Assembly: GCA_035771175.1 (NCBI GenBank)
Contig: CM069603.1
Coordinates: 19,444,286-19,508,285 of the forward strand
Source: Paratinospora sagittata
Lineage: Eukaryota > Streptophyta > Magnoliopsida > Ranunculales > Menispermaceae
DNA length: 64,000 bases
Direction of reading: 5' to 3'
Shown: piece by piece, positions 50,525-63,482 of the stretch
Numbering within the stretch: the stretch's first letter is position 1
Layout: every line of letters begins with the position of its first letter
Translations under genes and position numbers: made by a program
Notes under the pieces: model-generated
What the model saw: the letters and a program-made list of their open reading frames with translations, nothing else
The model's database searches: none
What the model was told of the DNA's origin: nothing

Positions 50525-53500
50525 ATGCAAAACAGGTGATGTGTTCCATTTTGATGTGTTATCCTATCGAGACCACTTCATATACTTAGAGTTTAAACAA
50601 TGGATAGCCTCTGCAAATCTTAGCACACAAGGGATAAAATGAAGAACTAGCTGAACATCAAGACAGATTGCAATTTTGATTCAATTCGAAGCCTGTTTTT
50701 GCAAAGGCAAGAATCATTACTTTCTTCTCTTGAAAAACTCTTCGAAAAGCTCAATCTAACTTGCAAATATCGTGCGTGTCGTATTTTTGAAAATCAGAGA
50801 ATGAGTGTTTTATTAAATTTGAAGTTGAAGGTTAAAGAGCAAGAGTACTACAAAATGATTTGAATTCAAAACGTTGTTCAATCTAAAGTTTTTTGGGCGT
50901 GCGAGACAATGGGAATCATCTAGGTGTTACTAGAGAATATTTCAATTAAGATAACCTGGCAAAACTGTGAAGGAATAGAAAAATCGAGCAAGCAGAAGTG
51001 CCCACATTTTTCTCGTTAGAAATATAAGATTTTAGTCTAAGACTAGCAAATTGCTGGATAGCCTTATATTTGAAAAATTAATATTTTGACACTAAAGAAC
51101 CATTTCATTGACTCAAAACACTTTGATATAAGATTAAACACTTTTAAATAATTCAAAACTCATTAAAATTATGATTAAAACCTTTCAGAAAACATTTTTT
51201 TCAAAATGAAATACTATATCGAAAGTGATTTTGAAGACTTTGCAATTTTTAGAGTTTTAGTGCTGAGAGTGATCGAGCGGTTACCCTCCACACCAAAGAT
51301 CAAACTAATGCATTAGACATGAGATATGTCTTCGTTCTTCGAGCTTGATCATTGTCGAATCCGAAAGCTATTGTTTGATGTGTTCTTGATGCAAAACAGG
51401 TGATGTGTTCCTTTTTGATGTGTTATCCTATCGAGACCACTTCATATACTTAGAGTTTAAACAATGGATAGCCTCTGCAAATCTTAGCACACAAGGGATA
51501 AAATGAAGAACTAGCTGAACATCAAGACAGATTGCAATTTTGATTCAATTCGAAGCCTTTTTTTGCAAAGGCAAGAATCATTACTTTCTTCTCTTGAAAA
51601 ACTCTTCGAAAAGCTCAATCTAACTTGCAAATATCGTGCGTGTCGTATTTTTGAAAATCAGAGAATGAGTGTTTTATTAAATTTGAAGTTGAAGGTTAAA
51701 GAGCAAGAGTACTACAAAATGATTTGAATTCAAAACGTTGTTCAATCTAAAGTTTTTTGGGCGTGCGAGACAATGGGAATCATCTAGGTGTTACTAGAGA
51801 ATATTTCAATTAAGATAACCTGGCAAAACTGTGAAGAATAGAAAAATCGAGCAAGCAGAAGTGCCCACATTTTTCTCGTTAGAAATATAAGATTTTAGTC
51901 TAAGACTAGCAAATTGCTGGATAGCCTTATATTTGAAAAATTAATATTTTGACACTAAAGAACCATTTCATTGACTCAAAACACTTTGATATAAGATTAA
52001 ACACTTTTAAATAATTCAAAACTCATTAAAATTATGATTAAAACCTTTCAGAAAACATTTTTTTCAAAATGAAATACTATATCGAAAGTGATTTTGAAGA
52101 CTTTGCAATTTTTAGAGTTTTAGTGCTGAGAGTGATCGAGCGGTTACCCTCCACACCAAAGATCAAACTAATGCATTAGACATGAGATATGTCTTCGTTC
52201 TTCGAGCTTGATCATTGTCGAATCCGAAAGCTATTGTTTGATGTGTTCTTGATGCAAAACAGGTGATGTGTTCCTTTTTGATGTGTTATCCTATCGAGAC
52301 CACTTCATATACTTAGAGTTTAAACAATGGATAGCCTCTGCAAATCTTAGCACACAAGGGATAAAATGAAGAACTAGCTGAACATCAAGACAGATTGCAA
52401 TTTTGATTCAATTCGAAGCCTTTTTTTGCAAAGGCAAGAATCATTACTTTCTTCTCTTGAAAAACTCTTCGAAAAGCTCAATCTAACTTGCAAATATCGT
52501 GCGTGTCGTATTTTTGAAAATCAGAGAATGAGTGTTTTATTAAATTTGAAGTTGAAGGTTAAAGAGCAAGAGTACTACAAAATGATTTGAATTCAAAACG
52601 TTGTTCAATCTAAAGTTTTTTGGGCGTGCGAGACAATGGGAATCATCTAGGTGTTACTAGAGAATATTTCAATTAAGATAACCTGGCAAAACTGTGAAGG
52701 AATAGAAAAATCGAGCAAGCAGAAGTGCCCACATTTTTCTCGTTAGAAATATAAGATTTTAGTCTAAGACTAGCAAATTGCTGGATAGCCTTATTTTTGA
52801 AAAATTAATATTTTGACACTAAAGAACCATTTCATTGACTCAAAACACTTTGATATAAGATTAAACACTTTTAAATAATTCAAAACTCATTAAAATTATG
52901 ATTAAAACCTTTCAGAAAACATTTTTTTCAAAATGAAATACTATATCGAAAGTGATTTTGAAGACTTTGCAATTTTTAGAGTTTTAGTGCTGAGAGTGAT
53001 CGAGCGGTTACCCTCCACACCAAAGATCAAACTAATGCATTAGACATGAGATATGTCTTCGTTCTTCGAGCTTGATCATTGTCGAATCCGAAAGCTATTG
53101 TTTGATGTGTTCTTGATGCAAAACAGGTGATGTGTTCCTTTTTGATGTGTTATCCTATCGAGACCACTTCATATACTTAGAGTTTAAACAATGGATAGCC
53201 TCTGCAAATCTTAGCACACAAGGGATAAAATGAAGAACTAGCTGAACATCAAGACAGATTGCAATTTTGATTCAATTCGAAGCCTTTTTTTGCAAAGGCA
53301 AGAATCATTACTTTCTTCTCTTGAAAAACTCTTCGAAAAGCTCAATCTAACTTGCAAATATCGTGCGTGTCGTATTTTTGAAAATCAGAGAATGAGTGTT
53401 TTATTAAATTTGAAGTTGAAGGTTAAAGAGCAAGAGTACTACAAAATGATTTGAATTCAAAACGTTGTTCAATCTAAAGTTTTTTGGGCGTGCGAGACAA

Positions 53501-53979
53501 TGGGAATCATCTAGGTGTTACTAGAGAATATTTCAATTAAGATAACCTGGCAAAACTGTGAAGGAATAGAAAAATCGAGCAAGCAGAAGTGCCCACATTT
53601 TTCTCGTTAGAAATATAAGATTTTAGTCTAAGACTAGCAAATTGCTGGATAGCCTTATTTTTGAAAAATTAATATTTTGACACTAAAGAACCATTTCATT
53701 GACTCAAAACACTTTGATATAAGATTAAACACTTTTAAATAATTCAAAACTCATTAAAATTATGATTAAAACCTTTCAGAAAACATTTTTTTCAAAATGA
53801 AATACTATATCGAAAGTGATTTTGAAGACTTTGCAATTTTTAGAGTTTTAGTGCTGAGAGTGATCGAGCGGTTACCCTCCACACCAAAGATCAAACTAAT
53901 GCATTAGACATGAGATATGTCTTCGTTCTTCGAGCTTGATCATTGTCGAATCCGAAAGCTATTGTTTGATGTGTTCTTG
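50525..53979 (+). repeat. Domain B monomers 60-63
   Basis: Starts are 50525, 51389, 52252 and 53116. Monomer 60 differs by GTTCCATTTTG, GCCTGTTTTTG and CCTTATATTTG. Monomer 61 (863 bp) shares CCTTATATTTG and has CTGTGAAGAATAG with a missing G. Monomers 62 and 63 show no deviation from the domain B consensus that I noticed. Confidence 0.9.
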
Positions 53980-55705
53980 ATGCAAAACAGGTGATGTGTT
54001 CCTTTTTGATGTGTTATCCTATCGAGACCACTTCATATACTTAGAGTTTAAACAATGGATAGCCTCTGCAAATCTTAGCACACAAGGGATAAAATGAAGA
54101 ACTAGCTGAACATCAAGACAGATTGCAATTTTGATTCAATTCGAAGCCTTTTTTTGCAAAGGCAAGAATCATTACTTTCTTCTCTTGAAAAACTCTTCGA
54201 AAAGCTCAATCTAACTTGCAAATATCGTGCGTGTCGTATTTTTGAAAATCAGAGAATGAGTGTTTTATTAAATTTGAAGTTGAAGGTTAAAGAGCAAGAG
54301 TACTACAAAATGATTTGAATTCAAAACGTTGTTCAATCTAAAGTTTTTTGGGCGTGCGAGACAATGGGAATCATCTAGGTGTTACTAGAGAATATTTCAA
54401 TTAAGATAACCTGGCAAAACTGTGAAGGAATAGAAAAATCGAGCAAGCAGAAGTGCCCACATTTTTCTCGTTAGAAATATAAGATTTTAGTCTAAGACTA
54501 GCAAATTGCTGGATAGCCTTATTTTTGAAAAATTAATATTTTGACACTAAAGAACCATTTCATTGACTCAAAACACTTTGATATAAGATTAAACACTTTT
54601 AAATAATTCAAAACTCATTAAAATTATGATTAAAACCTTTCAGAAAACATTTTTTTCAAAATGAAATACTATATCGAAAGTGATTTTGAAGACTTTGCAA
54701 TTTTTAGAGTTTTAGTGCTGAGAGTGATCGAGCGGTTACCCTCCACACCAAAGGTCAAACTAATGCATTAGACATGAGATATGTCTTCGTTCTTCGAGCT
54801 TGATCATTGTCGAATCCGAAAGCTATTGTTTGATGTGTTCTTGATGCAAAACAGGTGATGTGTTCCTTTTTGATGTGTTATCCTATCGAGACCACTTCAT
54901 ATACTTAGAGTTTAAACAATGGATAGCCTCTGCAAATCTTAGCACACAAGGGATAAAATGAAGAACTAGCTGAACATCAAGACAGATTGCAATTTTGATT
55001 CAATTGAAGCCTTTTTTTGCAAAGGCAAGAATCATTACTTTCTTCTCTTGAAAAACTCTTCGAAAAGCTCAATCTAACTTGCAAATATCGTGCGTGTCGT
55101 ATTTTTGAAAATCAGAGAATGAGTGTTTTATTAAATTTGAAGTTGAAGGTTAAAGAGCAAGAGTACTACAAAATGATTTGAATTCAAAACGTTGTTCAAT
55201 CTAAAGTTTTTTGGGCGTGCGAGACAATGGGAATCATCTAGGTGTTACTAGAGAATATTTCAATTAAGATAACCTGGCAAAACTGTGAAGAATAGAAAAA
55301 TCGAGCAAGCAGAAGTGCCCACATTTTTCTCGTTAGAAATATAAGATTTTAGTCTAAGACTAGCAAATTGCTGGATAGCCTTATTTTTGAAAAATTAATA
55401 TTTTGACACTAAAGAACCATTTCATTGACTCAAAACACTTTGATATAAGATTAAACACTTTTAAATAATTCAAAACTCATTAAAATTATGATTAAAACCT
55501 TTCAGAAAACATTTTTTTCAAAATGAAATACTATATCGAAAGTGATTTTGAAGACTTTGCAATTTTTAGAGTTTTAGTGCTGAGAGTGATCGAGCGGTTA
55601 CCCTACACACCAAAGATCAAACTAATGCATTAGACATGAGATATGTCTTCGTTCTTCGAGCTTGATCATTGTCGAATCCGAAAGCTATTGTTTGATGTGT
55701 TCTTG
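53980..55705 (+). repeat. Domain B monomers 64-65 with paired private variants
   Basis: Starts are 53980 and 54844. Monomer 64 has CCAAAGGTCAAAC instead of CCAAAGATCAAAC (about 54750). Monomer 65 (862 bp) has CAATTGAAGCC with a missing C, CTGTGAAGAATAG with a missing G, and CCCTACACACC instead of CCCTCCACACC. The order AAAGGTC, then CAATTGAAG, then CCCTACAC recurs in monomers 73-74. Confidence 0.88.
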
Positions 55706-58297
55706 ATGCAAAACAGGTGATGTGTTCCTTTTTGATGTGTTATCCTATCGAGACCACTTCATATACTTAGAGTTTAAACAATGGATAGCCTCTGCAAATC
55801 TTAGCACACAAGGGATAAAATGAAGAACTAGCTGAACATCAAGACAGATTGCAATTTTGATTCAATTCGAAGCCTTTTTTTGCAAAGGCAAGAATCATTA
55901 CTTTCTTCTCTTGAAAAACTCTTCGAAAAGCTCAATCTAACTTGCAAATATCGTGCGTGTCGTATTTTTGAAAATCAGAGAATGAGTGTTTTATTAAATT
56001 TGAAGTTGAAGGTTAAAGAGCAAGAGTACTACAAAATGATTTGAATTCAAAACGTTGTTCAATCTAAAGTTTTTTGGGCGTGCGAGACAATGGGAATCAT
56101 CTAGGTGTTACTAGAGAATATTTCAATTAAGATAACCTGGCAAAACTGTGAAGGAATAGAAAAATCGAGCAAGCAGAAGTGCCCACATTTTTCTCGTTAG
56201 AAATATAAGATTTTAGTCTAAGACTAGCAAATTGCTGGATAGCCTTATTTTTGAAAAATTAATATTTTGACACTAAAGAACCATTTCATTGACTCAAAAC
56301 ACTTTGATATAAGATTAAACACTTTTAAATAATTCAAAACTCATTAAAATTATGATTAAAACCTTTCAGAAAACATTTTTTTCAAAATGAAATACTATAT
56401 CGAAAGTGATTTTGAAGACTTTGCAATTTTTAGAGTTTTAGTGCTGAGAGTGATCGAGCGGTTACCCTCCACACCAAAGATCAAACTAATGCATTAGACA
56501 TGAGATATGTCTTCGTTCTTCGAGCTTGATCATTGTCGAATCCGAAAGCTATTGTTTGATGTGTTCTTGATGCAAAACAGGTGATGTGTTCCTTTTTGAT
56601 GTGTTATCCTATCGAGACCACTTCATATACTTAGAGTTTAAACAATGGATAGCCTCTGCAAATCTTAGCACACAAGGGATAAAATGAAGAACTAGCTGAA
56701 CATCAAGACAGATTGCAATTTTGATTCAATTCGAAGCCTTTTTTTGCAAAGGCAAGAATCATTACTTTCTTCTCTTGAAAAACTCTTCGAAAAGCTCAAT
56801 CTAACTTGCAAATATCGTGCGTGTCGTATTTTTGAAAATCAGAGAATGAGTGTTTTATTAAATTTGAAGTTGAAGGTTAAAGAGCAAGAGTACTACAAAA
56901 TGATTTGAATTCAAAACGTTGTTCAATCTAAAGTTTTTTGGGCGTGCGAGACAATGGGAATCATCTAGGTGTTACTAGAGAATATTTCAATTAAGATAAC
57001 CTGGCAAAACTGTGAAGGAATAGAAAAATCGAGCAAGCAGAAGTGCCCACATTTTTCTCGTTAGAAATATAAGATTTTAGTCTAAGACTAGCAAATTGCT
57101 GGATAGCCTTATTTTTGAAAAATTAATATTTTGACACTAAAGAACCATTTCATTGACTCAAAACACTTTGATATAAGATTAAACACTTTTAAATAATTCA
57201 AAACTCATTAAAATTATGATTAAAACCTTTCAGAAAACATTTTTTTCAAAATGAAATACTATATCGAAAGTGATTTTGAAGACTTTGCAATTTTTAGAGT
57301 TTTAGTGCTGAGAGTGATCGAGCGGTTACCCTCCACACCAAAGATCAAACTAATGCATTAGACATGAGATATGTCTTCGTTCTTCGAGCTTGATCATTGT
57401 CGAATCCGAAAGCTATTGTTTGATGTGTTCTTGATGCAAAACAGGTGATGTGTTCCTTTTTGATGTGTTATCCTATCGAGACCACTTCATATACTTAGAG
57501 TTTAAACAATGGATAGCCTCTGCAAATCTTAGCACACAAGGGATAAAATGAAGAACTAGCTGAACATCAAGACAGATTGCAATTTTGATTCAATTCGAAG
57601 CCTTTTTTTGCAAAGGCAAGAATCATTACTTTCTTCTCTTGAAAAACTCTTCGAAAAGCTCAATCTAACTTGCAAATATCGTGCGTGTCGTATTTTTGAA
57701 AATCAGAGAATGAGTGTTTTATTAAATTTGAAGTTGAAGGTTAAAGAGCAAGAGTACTACAAAATGATTTGAATTCAAAACGTTGTTCAATCTAAAGTTT
57801 TTTGGGCGTGCGAGACAATGGGAATCATCTAGGTGTTACTAGAGAATATTTCAATTAAGATAACCTGGCAAAACTGTGAAGGAATAGAAAAATCGAGCAA
57901 GCAGAAGTGCCCACATTTTTCTCGTTAGAATTATAAGATTTTAGTCTAAGACTAGCAAATTGCTGGATAGCCTTATATTTGAAAAATTAATATTTTGACA
58001 CTAAAGAACCATTTCATTGACTCAAAACACTTTGATATAAGATTAAACACTTTTAAATAATTCAAAACTCATTAAAATTATGATTAAAACCTTTCAGAAA
58101 ACATTTTTTTCAAAATGAAATACTATATCGAAAGTGATTTTGAAGACTTTGCAATTTTTAGAGTTTTAGTGCTGAGAGTGATCGAGCGGTTACCCTCCAC
58201 ACCAAAGGTCAAACTAATGCATTAGACATGAGATATGTCTTCGTTCTTCGAGCTTGATCATTGTCGAATCCGAAAGCTATTGTTTGATGTGTTCTTG
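55706..58297 (+). repeat. Domain B monomers 66-68
   Basis: Starts are 55706, 56570 and 57434. Monomers 66 and 67 match the domain consensus as far as I can see. Monomer 68 has GTTAGAATTATAAG, CCTTATATTTG (as monomers 60 and 61) and CCAAAGGTC (as monomers 64 and 73). Confidence 0.88.
55772..55779. other. PmeI site GTTTAAAC, diagnostic of domain B (monomer 66 example)
   Basis: Loss of one T from the domain A sequence GTTTTAAAC creates the 8-bp palindrome GTTTAAAC once per domain B unit (monomers 60-75). The same one-base deletion explains the 864-bp period. Domain A units lack the site. Confidence 0.88.
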
Positions 58298-61200
58298 ATG
58301 CAAAACAGGTGATGTGTTCCTTTTTGATGTGTTATCCTATCGAGACCACTTCATATACTTAGAGTTTAAACAATGGATAGCCTCTGCAAATCTTAGCACA
58401 CAAGGGATAAAATGAAGAACTAGCTGAACATCAAGACAGATTGCAATTTTGATTCAATTCGAAGCCTTTTTTTGCAAAGGCAAGAATCATTACTTTCTTC
58501 TCTTGAAAAACTCTTCGAAAAGCTCAATCTAACTTGCAAATATCGTGCGTGTCGTATTTTTGAAAATCAGAGAATGAGTGTTTTATTAAATTTGAAGTTG
58601 AAGGTTAAAGAGCAAGAGTACTACAAAATGATTTGAATTCAAAACGTTGTTCAATCTAAAGTTTTTTGGGCGTGCGAGACAATGGGAATCATCTAGGTGT
58701 TACTAGAGAATATTTCAATTAAGATAACCTGGCAAAACTGTGAAGGAATAGAAAAATCGAGCAAGCAGAAGTGCCCACATTTTTCTCGTTAGAAATATAA
58801 GATTTTAGTCTAAGACTAGCAAATTGCTGGATAGCCTTATTTTTGAAAAATTAATATTTTGACACTAAAGAACCATTTCATTGACTCAAAACACTTTGAT
58901 ATAAGATTAAACACTTTTAAATAATTCAAAACTCATTAAAATTATGATTAAAACCTTTCAGAAAACATTTTTTTCAAAATGAAATACTATATCGAAAGTG
59001 ATTTTGAAGACTTTGCAATTTTTAGAGTTTTAGTGCTGAGAGTGATCGAGCGGTTACCCTCCACACCAAAGATCAAACTAATGCATTAGACATGAGATAT
59101 GTCTTCGTTCTTCGAGCTTGATCATTGTCGAATCCGAAAGCTATTGTTTGATGTGTTCTTGATGCAAAACAGGTGATGTGTTCCTTTTTGATGTGTTATC
59201 CTATCGAGACCACTTCATATACTTAGAGTTTAAACAATGGATAGCCTCTGCAAATCTTAGCACACAAGGGATAAAATGAAGAACTAGCTGAACATCAAGA
59301 CAGATTGCAATTTTGATTCAATTCGAAGCCTTTTTTTGCAAAGGCAAGAATCATTACTTTCTTCTCTTGAAAAACTCTTCGAAAAGCTCAATCTAACTTG
59401 CAAATATCGTGCGTGTCGTATTTTTGAAAATCAGAGAATGAGTGTTTTATTAAATTTGAAGTTGAAGGTTAAAGAGCAAGAGTACTACAAAATGATTTGA
59501 ATTCAAAACGTTGTTCAATCTAAAGTTTTTTGGGCGTGCGAGACAATGGGAATCATCTAGGTGTTACTAGAGAATATTTCAATTAAGATAACCTGGCAAA
59601 ACTGTGAAGGAATAGAAAAATCGAGCAAGCAGAAGTGCCCACATTTTTCTCGTTAGAAATATAAGATTTTAGTCTAAGACTAGCAAATTGCTGGATAGCC
59701 TTATTTTTGAAAAATTAATATTTTGACACTAAAGAACCATTTCATTGACTCAAAACACTTTGATATAAGATTAAACACTTTTAAATAATTCAAAACTCAT
59801 TAAAATTATGATTAAAACCTTTCAGAAAACATTTTTTTCAAAATGAAATACTATATCGAAAGTGATTTTGAAGACTTTGCAATTTTTAGAGTTTTAGTGC
59901 TGAGAGTGATCGAGCGGTTACCCTCCACACCAAAGATCAAACTAATGCATTAGACATGAGATATGTCTTCGTTCTTCGAGCTTGATCATTGTCGAATCCG
60001 AAAGCTATTGTTTGATGTGTTCTTGATGCAAAACAGGTGATGTGTTCCTTTTTGATGTGTTATCCTATCGAGACCACTTCATATACTTAGAGTTTAAACA
60101 ATGGATAGCCTCTGCAAATCTTAGCACACAAGGGATAAAATGAAGAACTAGCTGAACATCAAGACAGATTGCAATTTTGATTCAATTCGAAGCCTTTTTT
60201 TGCAAAGGCAAGAATCATTACTTTCTTCTCTTGAAAAACTCTTCGAAAAGCTCAATCTAACTTGCAAATATCGTGCGTGTCGTATTTTTGAAAATCAGAG
60301 AATGAGTGTTTTATTAAATTTGAAGTTGAAGGTTAAAGAGCAAGAGTACTACAAAATGATTTGAATTCAAAACGTTGTTCAATCTAAAGTTTTTTGGGCG
60401 TGCGAGACAATGGGAATCATCTAGGTGTTACTAGAGAATATTTCAATTAAGATAACCTGGCAAAACTGTGAAGGAATAGAAAAATCGAGCAAGCAGAAGT
60501 GCCCACATTTTTCTCGTTAGAAATATAAGATTTTAGTCTAAGACTAGCAAATTGCTGGATAGCCTTATTTTTGAAAAATTAATATTTTGACACTAAAGAA
60601 CCATTTCATTGACTCAAAACACTTTGATATAAGATTAAACACTTTTAAATAATTCAAAACTCATTAAAATTATGATTAAAACCTTTCAGAAAACATTTTT
60701 TTCAAAATGAAATACTATATCGAAAGTGATTTTGAAGACTTTGCAATTTTTAGAGTTTTAGTGCTGAGAGTGATCGAGCGGTTACCCTCCACACCAAAGA
60801 TCAAACTAATGCATTAGACATGAGATATGTCTTCGTTCTTCGAGCTTGATCATTGTCGAATCCGAAAGCTATTGTTTGATGTGTTCTTGATGCAAAACAG
60901 GTGATGTGTTCCTTTTTGATGTGTTATCCTATCGAGACCACTTCATATACTTAGAGTTTAAACAATGGATAGCCTCTGCAAATCTTAGCACACAAGGGAT
61001 AAAATGAAGAACTAGCTGAACATCAAGACAGATTGCAATTTTGATTCAATTCGAAGCCTTTTTTTGCAAAGGCAAGAATCATTACTTTCTTCTCTTGAAA
61101 AACTCTTCGAAAAGCTCAATCTAACTTGCAAATATCGTGCGTGTCGTATTTTTGAAAATCAGAGAATGAGTGTTTTATTAAATTTGAAGTTGAAGGTTAA

Positions 61201-61753
61201 AGAGCAAGAGTACTACAAAATGATTTGAATTCAAAACGTTGTTCAATCTAAAGTTTTTTGGGCGTGCGAGACAATGGGAATCATCTAGGTGTTACTAGAG
61301 AATATTTCAATTAAGATAACCTGGCAAAACTGTGAAGGAATAGAAAAATCGAGCAAGCAGAAGTGCCCACATTTTTCTCGTTAGAAATATAAGATTTTAG
61401 TCTAAGACTAGCAAATTGCTGGATAGCCTTATTTTTGAAAAATTAATATTTTGACACTAAAGAACCATTTCATTGACTCAAAACACTTTGATATAAGATT
61501 AAACACTTTTAAATAATTCAAAACTCATTAAAATTATGATTAAAACCTTTCAGAAAACATTTTTTTCAAAATGAAATACTATATCGAAAGTGATTTTGAA
61601 GACTTTGCAATTTTTAGAGTTTTAGTGCTGAGAGTGATCGAGCGGTTACCCTCCACACCAAAGATCAAACTAATGCATTAGACATGAGATATGTCTTCGT
61701 TCTTCGAGCTTGATCATTGTCGAATCCGAAAGCTATTGTTTGATGTGTTCTTG
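58298..61753 (+). repeat. Domain B monomers 69-72, consensus units
   Basis: Starts are 58298, 59162, 60026 and 60890. All intervals are exactly 864 bp, and I noticed no private variants. This is the most uniform stretch of the window. Confidence 0.88.
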
Positions 61754-63482
61754 ATGCAAAACAGGTGATGTGTTCCTTTTTGATGTGTTATCCTATCGAG
61801 ACCACTTCATATACTTAGAGTTTAAACAATGGATAGCCTCTGCAAATCTTAGCACACAAGGGATAAAATGAAGAACTAGCTGAACATCAAGACAGATTGC
61901 AATTTTGATTCAATTCGAAGCCTTTTTTTGCAAAGGCAAGAATCATTACTTTCTTCTCTTGAAAAACTCTTCGAAAAGCTCAATCTAACTTGCAAATATC
62001 GTGCGTGTCGTATTTTTGAAAATCAGAGAATGAGTGTTTTATTAAATTTGAAGTTGAAGGTTAAAGAGCAAGAGTACTACAAAATGATTTGAATTCAAAA
62101 CGTTGTTCAATCTAAAGTTTTTTGGGCGTGCGAGACAATGGGAATCATCTAGGTGTTACTAGAGAATATTTCAATTAAGATAACCTGGCAAAACTGTGAA
62201 GGAATAGAAAAAATCGAGCAAGCAGAAGTGCCCACATTTTTCTCGTTAGAAATATAAGATTTTAGTCTAAGACTAGCAAATTGCTGGATAGCCTTATTTT
62301 TGAAAAATTAATATTTTGACACTAAAGAACCATTTCATTGACTCAAAAACACTTTGATATAAGATTAAACACTTTTAAATAATTCAAAACTCATTAAAAT
62401 TATGATTAAAACCTTTCAGAAAACATTTTTTTCAAAATGAAATACTATATCGAAAGTGATTTTGAAGACTTTGCAATTTTTAGAGTTTTAGTGCTGAGAG
62501 TGATCGAGCGGTTACCCTCCACACCAAAGGTCAAACTAATGCATTAGACATGAGATATGTCTTCGTTCTTCGAGCTTGATCATTGTCGAATCCGAAAGCT
62601 ATTGTTTGATGTGTTCTTGATGCAAAACAGGTGATGTGTTCCTTTTTGATGTGTTATCCTATCGAGACCACTTCATATACTTAGAGTTTAAACAATGGAT
62701 AGCCTCTGCAAATCTTAGCACACAAGGGATAAAATGAAGAACTAGCTGAACATCAAGACAGATTGCAATTTTGATTCAATTGAAGCCTTTTTTTGCAAAG
62801 GCAAGAATCATTACTTTCTTCTCTTGAAAAACTCTTCGAAAAGCTCAATCTAACTTGCAAATATCGTGCGTGTCGTATTTTTGAAAATCAGAGAATGAGT
62901 GTTTTATTAAATTTGAAGTTGAAGGTTAAAGAGCAAGAGTACTACAAAATGATTTGAATTCAAAACGTTGTTCAATCTAAAGTTTTTTGGGCGTGCGAGA
63001 CAATGGGAATCATCTAGGTGTTACTAGAGAATATTTCAATTAAGATAACCTGGCAAAACTGTGAAGGAATAGAAAAATCGAGCAAGCAGAAGTGCCCACA
63101 TTTTTCTCGTTAGAAATATAAGATTTTAGTCTAAGACTAGCAAATTGCTGGATAGCCTTATTTTTGAAAAATTAATATTTTGACACTAAAGAACCATTTC
63201 ATTGACTCAAAACACTTTGATATAAGATTAAACACTTTTAAATAATTCAAAACTCATTAAAATTATGATTAAAACCTTTCAGAAAACATTTTTTTCAAAA
63301 TGAAATACTATATCGAAAGTGATTTTGAAGACTTTGCAATTTTTAGAGTTTTAGTGCTGAGAGTGATCGAGCGGTTACCCTACACACCAAAGATCAAACT
63401 AATGCATTAGACATGAGATATGTCTTCGTTCTTCGAGCTTGATCATTGTCGAATCCGAAAGCTATTGTTTGATGTGTTCTTG
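61754..63482 (+). repeat. Domain B monomers 73-74 with homopolymer indels
   Basis: Starts are 61754 and 62620. Monomer 73 (866 bp) has an extra A in GAAAAAATCGAG and another in GACTCAAAAACAC, plus CCAAAGGTC. Monomer 74 (863 bp) has CAATTGAAGCC and CCCTACACACC. The substitution and deletion pattern mirrors monomers 64-65, nine units upstream. Confidence 0.88.
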
